A stretch of DNA of 7,210 bases, from assembly GCA_902490145.1 (NCBI GenBank), contig CABUCT010000061.1, forward strand, positions 1-7,210, in the 5' to 3' direction. The notes under the pieces are model-generated. The model ran no database searches, had not been told where the DNA came from, and saw nothing but the letters and a program-made list of their open reading frames with translations. A program made the position numbers and the translations under genes. Below are positions 1 through 5,273 of this stretch, in pieces. The stretch is from an uncultured Oscillospiraceae bacterium. GTDB taxonomy: Bacteria; Bacillota; Clostridia; Oscillospirales; Acutalibacteraceae. Every line of letters starts with the position of its first letter. Position 1 is the first letter of the stretch.

Positions 1-19
1 ATCAATATATTCAACATAT

Positions 20-53
20 AAAACTACGGGGCGATATTAATCGCCCCGGTTTT
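20..53 (-). terminator. Rho-independent terminator of the ATPase operon
   Basis: Directly after the D stop codon there is a perfect 9-bp, GC-rich inverted repeat at 27-35 and 40-48 around a 4-nt loop. Read on the minus strand, the stem is preceded by AAAAC and followed by TAGTTTTAT. The A and T runs can pair with each other across a two-base bulge, lengthening the stem. The T run is short (four), so efficiency is uncertain. The plus-strand copy also ends in four T, so it could act in both directions. What lies below position 20 cannot be judged from the window. Confidence 0.8.
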
Positions 54-56
54 GGA

Positions 57-671
57 TTATTCGGTCTTTTGCCTTTTTATAATTTTAAGTCTTGAATGTT
101 CTTCAAGCTCTTTTTCCTCAAGCGATTCAGATATAAATGAGATCTGATTTTTAAATCTTGGTATAACTATATTTTTAAGAGCATTTGCACGCTTTTGGGT
201 TTTGCTTATGGCGGTTGCAAGCCGATATACACTGTTTTCCACTTCAAGGAGCTGAGCCGTAAGTTTTTTTACCTCGTCAAATTTAAAATAAGCGTCATCA
301 AGCAGTGAATTGGTTGAATAAAAACCGTAATAGTTTTTAACTGCAGATGACGGGGAGAGAGACACGGTTGGAATTTCAACACCCATGACGCTTCGAGAGC
401 TTATGTTAAGTCCGTTTTCAATCGGAATGGCATTAGCAAGGTCATCACATACACCGAGTGTTATATTAGCCTTTTCAAGGGCTTTATAGGCTTCACTGAA
501 GCTTTTATCAATCTTTCCCTGAATTTCTGAAGCGGAATCAATTAGGCTCATAGTTTCTCGGACCAGAATATTTCTTTTGCGGTCAAGCAGATTATAACCC
601 GTTTCGGCAAGAGCCAGAGATTTTTTGGCTGCCATAAGATTTGCTTTTGTCGGGCTTACATTTGCTTCCAT
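57..671 (-). CDS. ntpD: V/A-type ATPase subunit D (central shaft)
   Basis: Central shaft of the motor: two long antiparallel helices that turn inside the A/B hexamer and sit on subunits F and C. It has 204 residues, typical for the family. The N-terminal helix opens with the diagnostic VSPTKANLMAAKKSLALAE (5-23). The C-terminal helix carries TQKRANALKNIVIPRF (158-173), the conserved segment that packs against the N-terminal helix, followed by a charged tail. The middle (about 75-125) is the less conserved head region. The ATG has the strong site AAGGAGG at 679-685 with a 7-nt spacer, 22 nt after the B stop. It is the last gene of the operon; a probable terminator begins 3 nt beyond its stop. 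Confidence 0.95.
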   Translation of the reverse strand: MEANVSPTKANLMAAKKSLALAETGYNLLDRKRNILVRETMSLIDSASEIQGKIDKSFSEAYKALEKANITLGVCDDLANAIPIENGLNISSRSVMGVEIPTVSLSPSSAVKNYYGFYSTNSLLDDAYFKFDEVKKLTAQLLEVENSVYRLATAISKTQKRANALKNIVIPRFKNQISFISESLEEKELEEHSRLKIIKRQKTE

Positions 672-693
672 ATTTGAGCCTCCTTTTCAAGAC

Positions 694-2073
694 CTATTTT
701 CTGTAATGTTCATTTAAAGTTTTTTCGTCAATACGGTCAAGCTCAGTGCGGGGAAGGAGCGACAAGAGTTTCCAGCCGAGATCAAGAGTTTCGGTTATTG
801 AACGATTCTCATTTTCACCTTGTGTGAGGAACTCCTTCTCAAAACGCTTTCCAAATTCAATATAAAGCTTATCGATATCGGAAAGCTCATCTTCACCGAT
901 AACCGAAGCGAGTGATCGGGCATCCTGTACTTTGGCACAAGCGGCAAAAAGCTGATTTGACAAAGCGGCATGGTCGTCTCTGGTCATATCGGCACCGATT
1001 CCGTCTTTCATAAGTCGGGAAAGCGACGGCAATACTCCGACGGGAGGATAAACACCGGTAGCGTCAAGAGTGCGGTCAAGCACAATCTGTCCTTCGGTTA
1101 TATATCCGGTGAGGTCAGGAACAGGATGTGTGATATCGTTATTCGGCATAGTCAGAATCGGGATTTGTGTTACCGACCCTTTTTTCCCCTTTATCATACC
1201 TGCTCTTTCATAGAGAGACGCGAAGTCTGAATAAAGATAACCGGGGAATCCTCGCCGGCTCGGAATTTCTCCTTTTGATGAACTGAACTCACGGCAGGCT
1301 TCTGCATATGCAGTCATATCGGTCATAACGACCAAAATGTGCATACCAAGGTCAAAAGCAAGATATTCAGCAGCAGTAAGTGCGAGTCTTGGGGTGAGAA
1401 TACGTTCGATAATCGGGTCATTAGAAAGATTAAGGAACATAACGACTCGCTTAAGAACACCCGATGATTCAAAGGAACGGCGAAAATACTCAGCAACGTC
1501 GTTTTTAACTCCCATTGCAGCAAATACCACAGCAAAATCTTCGTTTTCTCCGTGTTTTGAAGAAATTTTGGCCTGACGAACGATTTGGGCGGCAAGTTCA
1601 TTGTGTTTCATTCCGGCACCTGAGAAAATAGGGAGTTTTTGTCCTCTGATAAGAGTGGACATAGCATCGATTGAAGAAATTCCGGTTTGAATAAAGTTTC
1701 GCGGATATTCGCGTGAAACGGGATTTATCGGAGCACCGTTGATATCACGTCTGGCAGATGAATATATCTCTCCGAGTCCATCACGGGGAACACCTGCACC
1801 GGAGAAAATTCTTCCTAACATTTCGGGTGCCAAGGTCATTTCCATCGGTCTTGCAGTAAAAATGGTACGGGTGTCTTCAAGAGAAATACCTGAAGTGCCC
1901 TCAAAAACCTGAATAACTGCACGGTCTCCGTCGAGCTGAACAACTCGTCCGACTCTTTCTTCACCCGAGGCAGTATAAAGTCGAACAACTTCTTCATTAG
2001 CCACGCCGTGAACGCCCGTAAGTGCAACCAGCGATCCGCTTATTTCTTTTAGTCCAATGTGTTCGGTGATCAA
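694..2073 (-). CDS. ntpB: V/A-type ATPase non-catalytic subunit B
   Basis: Alternates with A in the hexamer and completes each catalytic site. It has 459 residues, the normal length. The beta-barrel occupies about 1-75. In place of a P-loop it has SGAGMKHNELAAQI (151-164), the degenerate sequence that marks V/A-type B subunits. The arginine finger that reaches into the A site is R353 in LPSLSRLMKDGIG. The substitution pattern and the absence of GxxxxGKT argue against a second catalytic chain. The start is TTG at 2071-2073, with GGAGG at 2082-2086 and an 8-nt spacer; no in-frame ATG lies near the expected N-terminus. It begins 12 nt after the A stop, so coupled translation giving equal A and B is plausible. 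Confidence 0.96.
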   Translation of the reverse strand: MITEHIGLKEISGSLVALTGVHGVANEEVVRLYTASGEERVGRVVQLDGDRAVIQVFEGTSGISLEDTRTIFTARPMEMTLAPEMLGRIFSGAGVPRDGLGEIYSSARRDINGAPINPVSREYPRNFIQTGISSIDAMSTLIRGQKLPIFSGAGMKHNELAAQIVRQAKISSKHGENEDFAVVFAAMGVKNDVAEYFRRSFESSGVLKRVVMFLNLSNDPIIERILTPRLALTAAEYLAFDLGMHILVVMTDMTAYAEACREFSSSKGEIPSRRGFPGYLYSDFASLYERAGMIKGKKGSVTQIPILTMPNNDITHPVPDLTGYITEGQIVLDRTLDATGVYPPVGVLPSLSRLMKDGIGADMTRDDHAALSNQLFAACAKVQDARSLASVIGEDELSDIDKLYIEFGKRFEKEFLTQGENENRSITETLDLGWKLLSLLPRTELDRIDEKTLNEHYRK

Positions 2074-2081
2074 AAGTATTG

Positions 2082-2086
2082 CCTCC
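2082..2086 (-). promoter_or_regulatory. Ribosome binding site that sets the TTG start of subunit B
   Basis: On the minus strand this reads GGAGG, 8 nt before TTG at 2073. Its first base is also the last base of the TAG stop of subunit A, so ribosomes ending A are placed to start B. The spacer length matches that of the A gene. Confidence 0.82.
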
Positions 2087-3852
2087 TATCTTTGTGAGCG
2101 AAGAACTTCAGAAATGGTTTTATCAATTTCTTTTTCAATATCGTCAAACTTTTGTGTATCATTATTGGGAATTTCGCTTTTCATTTTAGTAAGCCGGTCA
2201 AAAATTCCGGTTTGAATAAGTTTATTTAAAGGTATATTTGCATCTGTTACAGCTTTAGCTTTTGAATTAAGATGAAGAATGGTTTTCATCATAAGATACT
2301 GTTTTTCCAGCGGAACATATGTGTCGTCTTTATGATATGCATTCTGCTGTAAAAATCCAACGCGGATAACCTTTGCGATTTCCATAATCAGCTTTTGATA
2401 ATCCGGAAGAACATCCGATCCGATGAGCTTAACGATCTCCATAAGTGAGCTTTCCTCACGGAGAATCGAAAGTATTTCGGCACGGCATCTCATAAATAAT
2501 GGATTTACGTTGTCATTGTACCAAGAGGATAACTCGCTGTCATATTCTGAATAACTTTCCATCCAGTTTATTGCAGGATAGTGTCTTGAATATGCAAGGT
2601 TTTTGTCCAAAGCCCAAAAGCAGCGGGTAAAACGCTTGGTATTTTGAGTTACAGGTTCAGAGAAATCAGAACCTTGGGGAGATACTGCACCGATAACGGT
2701 GATTGATCCCTGTGTGTGAGAAAGGGTTTCGAAGTTCCCGGTTCTTTCATAGAAAGCTGAAAGGCGGGACGGCAGATATGCAGGGAAGCCTTCCTCAGCA
2801 GGCATTTCTTCCAATCTGCCTGAAATCTCACGCAAGGCTTCTGCCCAGCGGGAGGTTGAGTCGGCCATCATTGCAACATCATAACCCATATCGCGGTAAT
2901 ACTCAGCAAGGGTAATGCCGGTGTAAATAGACGCCTCACGAGCGGCAACAGGCATATTTGAAGTGTTTGCAATAAGAACTGTGCGGTCACGAAGCTCTTT
3001 TCCGGTTCTTGGATCAATAAGACCTCCGAATTCATCAAGAACCTGCGTCATTTCATTTCCGCGTTCACCGCATCCGACGTATATGATTATATCAGCATCA
3101 CTCCATTTTGCCAGCTGATGCTGTGTCATTGTTTTTCCGGTTCCGAATCCGCCCGGAATAGCGGCGGCACCGCCTTTAGCAACAGGAAACAGCGTGTCGA
3201 TAACTCTTTGCCCGGTTATGAGCGGGCGTGTTACGGTCAGACGTTCTTTTGTGGGGCGGGGCTGACGTATAGGCCAGAATTGACAAAGGGTCAATTCCAT
3301 TTCCATGCCGATGTCATTGTTTTTTATAGTGACAATTTTATCGGTAAGCTTATATTTTCCGTTTTGAGCAGCAAAAGTTACTTTGCCCGACATATTTGGG
3401 GGAACCATAATTTTATGTACAATTGAAGAAGTCTCGGGACAGGTGGCGTAAATTTCACCACCGTTTAAAAAGTCGCCTACCTTTGCAGTAACGGTTACAT
3501 CCCATTCCCGCTGTGTGTTAAGAGGTGATACTGTATTTCCTCTTTGAATAAAAGGACCGTATTTTTCTTCAAGTTCGGGAAGTGGGCGTTCAATTCCGTC
3601 AAAGATATTTCCCAAAATCCCGGGGCCCAAAACAAGTGCCAATGGGTTTCCGGAAGGAATAACCGGTTCACCTGGCTTCAGTCCTGTAGTAACCTCATAA
3701 ACCTGAATGGTTGTAGTGTCGTCTTTAATTCCGATAACTTCACCAACAAGACGTTCATTGCCGACATAAACCATTTCCTGCATAGAGAAATCAGATGTAT
3801 CTTTAACCGTAACAACCGGTCCGTTTATCCCGTATATAACCTTATTTTTCAA
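2086..3852 (-). CDS. ntpA: V/A-type ATPase catalytic subunit A
   Basis: Catalytic subunit that hydrolyses or makes ATP at the A/B interfaces. Counting from the start chosen here (588 residues, the usual length), it has the N-terminal beta-barrel (1-75), the extra 'bulge' domain that separates A-type from F-type catalytic chains (about 95-175), and the nucleotide-binding domain. The P-loop GGFGTGKT is at 234-241 with K240, the catalytic glutamate is E263 in CGERGNEM, and the Walker B strand ends at D331 (DVAMMADSTSRW). The conserved PSRLSAFYERTG is at 361-372. No intein interrupts the P-loop. The start is TTG at 3850-3852, because GGAGG at 3861-3865 lies 8 nt before it and the following KNKVIYGINGPVV matches the family N-terminus. 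An upstream in-frame TTG at 3900 would add 16 residues and overlap the E gene, but has only a weak AGGA. The stop TAG overlaps the B ribosome site. Confidence 0.95.
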   Translation of the reverse strand: MKNKVIYGINGPVVTVKDTSDFSMQEMVYVGNERLVGEVIGIKDDTTTIQVYEVTTGLKPGEPVIPSGNPLALVLGPGILGNIFDGIERPLPELEEKYGPFIQRGNTVSPLNTQREWDVTVTAKVGDFLNGGEIYATCPETSSIVHKIMVPPNMSGKVTFAAQNGKYKLTDKIVTIKNNDIGMEMELTLCQFWPIRQPRPTKERLTVTRPLITGQRVIDTLFPVAKGGAAAIPGGFGTGKTMTQHQLAKWSDADIIIYVGCGERGNEMTQVLDEFGGLIDPRTGKELRDRTVLIANTSNMPVAAREASIYTGITLAEYYRDMGYDVAMMADSTSRWAEALREISGRLEEMPAEEGFPAYLPSRLSAFYERTGNFETLSHTQGSITVIGAVSPQGSDFSEPVTQNTKRFTRCFWALDKNLAYSRHYPAINWMESYSEYDSELSSWYNDNVNPLFMRCRAEILSILREESSLMEIVKLIGSDVLPDYQKLIMEIAKVIRVGFLQQNAYHKDDTYVPLEKQYLMMKTILHLNSKAKAVTDANIPLNKLIQTGIFDRLTKMKSEIPNNDTQKFDDIEKEIDKTISEVLRSQR

Positions 3853-3860
3853 AGCTTTCG

Positions 3861-3865
3861 CCTCC
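3861..3865 (-). promoter_or_regulatory. Ribosome binding site that sets the TTG start of subunit A
   Basis: On the minus strand this reads GGAGG, 8 nt before TTG at 3852. It lies in the 37-nt gap after the E stop. It supports the 588-residue form of A over the 604-residue form starting at 3900, for which the site would fall inside the coding region. Seen directly; its use is inferred. Confidence 0.8.
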
Positions 3866-3889
3866 AAAGAAGCGACCGATTGTCTGAAT

Positions 3890-4480
3890 TTATTCAACAA
3901 TCAGTCCTGAATTTTCCATAAACCATTTTTGCTGGCTGTTCAGCCGTTCGTCAAGAGTGTCGTCAATCATCATTTGCCTGTCAGATGATTTCACGATAAT
4001 TCCGCCAAGCTTTATGTGATTATCGATATGAAGAGTTATGGAGTTGCCAAGATAAGCACAAATATCCGCAGCATATTTTTTGTCAGCTTCGCGAATGATA
4101 AGCTCGGCACATTGACCGTTCATTTTCTGAGCAATTTTTTTGGCAGAGGAGATAAGTAAATCTTTATAAGCACTAGTCTTAGTGAAATCAGCTATGCATT
4201 TCTCGGCTTCTTTAAAGATCTCAACACGAATTTCCTCTCGGCGTTTGAAAAGTCCGGCTCTTGCAGTGCTTTCCGCAGTGGAAATACTTATTCCGGATTT
4301 AGTGTTTATATCTGAAATTTCCCGTTTTTTTGCTTCTGAAATTTCAAAGGAATATTGTTCGTTTGCACGGGAAAGTGCTTCGGAAAGACGCTGTTCAGCC
4401 TGCGAAATGATATCTTGTCTTTGAAGTCGGGCACTTTCAGAAATGTTATTTATTAAAACATCTATTTTGGATTTAGGCAT
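3890..4480 (-). CDS. ntpE: V/A-type ATPase subunit E (peripheral stalk)
   Basis: Outer-stalk subunit that links the top of the A/B hexamer to subunit I and resists rotation. It has 196 residues, normal for the family. Residues 1-100 are highly charged, alanine- and glutamate-rich and almost free of proline, as expected for the long helix that pairs with subunit G/H. The globular C-terminal domain (about 105-196) carries the diagnostic LGGIIVKSSDRQMMIDDTLD at 158-177, followed by ERLNSQQKWF. The ATG is preceded by GAGGTG at 4487-4492 with a 6-nt spacer. The F stop codon is embedded in this site and only 10 nt separate the genes, suggesting translational coupling. Its obligate partner G/H is not encoded in the window. 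Confident assignment. Confidence 0.94.
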   Translation of the reverse strand: MPKSKIDVLINNISESARLQRQDIISQAEQRLSEALSRANEQYSFEISEAKKREISDINTKSGISISTAESTARAGLFKRREEIRVEIFKEAEKCIADFTKTSAYKDLLISSAKKIAQKMNGQCAELIIREADKKYAADICAYLGNSITLHIDNHIKLGGIIVKSSDRQMMIDDTLDERLNSQQKWFMENSGLIVE

Positions 4481-4490
4481 TATTCACACC

Positions 4491-4799
4491 TCAAATTTTT
4501 ATTCCGATAGCTTCACGTATATAACGTGTGATTGAGTCACCCGAACGGCCTGATCCATGACGGTCTGGAATACTTATAATAAGTGGATTCGGACGGTTTA
4601 ATTTAAAATCATCGATAACATCGGTGGCCATGTCCATAAGCTTTTCGGTTATGAGTATTGCACCGACCGAACTGTCCTCGGCAGCTTGGTTCAGTGCGTT
4701 AATGACACCATCACGGTCATGAGTAATAACCCCTTCGATTCCGGCAAGTCTCATGCCGACAAGGGTGTCATGATTATCGCTTATAAGCTTGAAACGCAT
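4491..4799 (-). CDS. ntpF: V/A-type ATPase subunit F (central stalk)
   Basis: Small central-stalk protein that binds the D shaft and modulates rotation; the Enterococcus hirae equivalent is called NtpG. The 102-residue length is typical. The N-terminus has the family pattern of a Rossmann-like fold (MRFKLISDNHDTLVGMRLAG, 1-20), with the second conserved strand and loop at 72-83 (PLIISIPDRHGS) and the usual C-terminal helix ending REAIGIKI. The ATG start follows the K stop by 25 nt. Its ribosome site is poor: only AAGGG at 4811-4815, 11 nt from the start, much weaker than for neighbouring genes. Its TGA stop overlaps the ribosome site of the E gene. Its place directly after K, ahead of E, is unusual; in Enterococcus it lies between C and A. 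Identification rests on motif and context and is secure. Confidence 0.93.
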   Translation of the reverse strand: MRFKLISDNHDTLVGMRLAGIEGVITHDRDGVINALNQAAEDSSVGAILITEKLMDMATDVIDDFKLNRPNPLIISIPDRHGSGRSGDSITRYIREAIGIKI

Positions 4800-4810
4800 T
4801 TTTTATATTT

Positions 4811-4815
4811 CCCTT
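4811..4815 (-). promoter_or_regulatory. Weak ribosome binding site of subunit F
   Basis: The only purine-rich element before the F start reads AAGGG on the minus strand, 11 nt from the ATG, in an otherwise A/T-rich 25-nt gap. Every other gene in the window has a GGAGG or GAGGTG site at 5-8 nt. It may lower F output relative to K, or F may depend on ribosomes arriving from K. Confidence 0.5.
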
Positions 4816-4824
4816 CGGATAAAA

Positions 4825-5253
4825 TTATGCACTGATTATCATAAAGGAAATGATTACGCCGTAAAGTGCAAGGGTTTCACCAAGAGCAACGAAAATAAGT
4901 GCTTTACCGAATGCTTTCGGATCTTCGGTAGTTGCACCGATAGCAGCAGGAATACCGGCACCAAGAGCAATACCGCCGCCAATAGAAGCAATACCGGTAC
5001 AAAGGCTTGCAGCAATATATTTAAGACCTTCAGCATTTGAGGCTACAGCAGCGGCAGCATCACCTGTATCTGCAAATACAGTCATGGCTCCTGCAATGCA
5101 CAATGCGGTCATTACGACAAGCGTTGAAAAATGAACTTTCATTGCTTTAGTCGGCGTTGCTCCTTTTTTAAAGCAACGCAGAGCAGTATATATAGCGGTG
5201 AATATTGCAATAGGCGGAATGATAAACATTATGACAGAAAATAAAACAGACAT
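4825..5253 (-). CDS. ntpK: V/A-type ATPase subunit K (rotor ring, c-subunit), atypical N-terminus
   Basis: Rotor-ring proteolipid that carries H+ or Na+ across the membrane. The protein has 142 residues. The C-terminal half (about 75-142) is a clear ring hairpin: a glycine-rich helix (GIASIGGGIALGAGIPAAIG), a polar loop (TTEDPK, 108-113) and a helix with the ion-binding carboxylate E126 in ALGETLALYG. The N-terminal half is not a second hairpin of the same kind, unlike the duplicated Enterococcus NtpK (156 residues). It has a hydrophobic segment at 3-27, a basic stretch (K29, K30, K36, K39), then a hydrophobic segment at 42-60 ending in VFA before D62, which resembles a signal-peptidase site. 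Thermus subunit L is also made with a leader. The ATG start has the strong site GGAGGT at 5261-5266, fitting the high copy number a ring subunit needs. It lies 20 nt after subunit I. Identity is firm; maturation is inferred. Confidence 0.93.
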   Translation of the reverse strand: MSVLFSVIMFIIPPIAIFTAIYTALRCFKKGATPTKAMKVHFSTLVVMTALCIAGAMTVFADTGDAAAAVASNAEGLKYIAASLCTGIASIGGGIALGAGIPAAIGATTEDPKAFGKALIFVALGETLALYGVIISFMIISA

Positions 5254-5273
5254 TTTTAGTACCTCCGAAGATA

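Noticed and set aside
970..1230. Plus-strand open frame of 86 codons opposite the B gene
   Set aside because: No ribosome site or recognisable protein pattern; it lies wholly opposite the well-conserved subunit B.
3127..3155. Possible intein at the P-loop of subunit A, a known insertion point in some archaeal A subunits
   Set aside because: The sequence around the P-loop is continuous and the total length is normal.
3544..3921. Plus-strand open frame of 125 codons opposite the A start and E end
   Set aside because: It spans the antisense of a gene junction, is low in complexity of function-like motifs and has no supporting start signal; a shadow of A and E.
4800..4824. Possible small hairpin in the K-F gap (TCC-GAA-GGG)
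   Set aside because: Only about three base pairs; too weak to be called a terminator or processing site.
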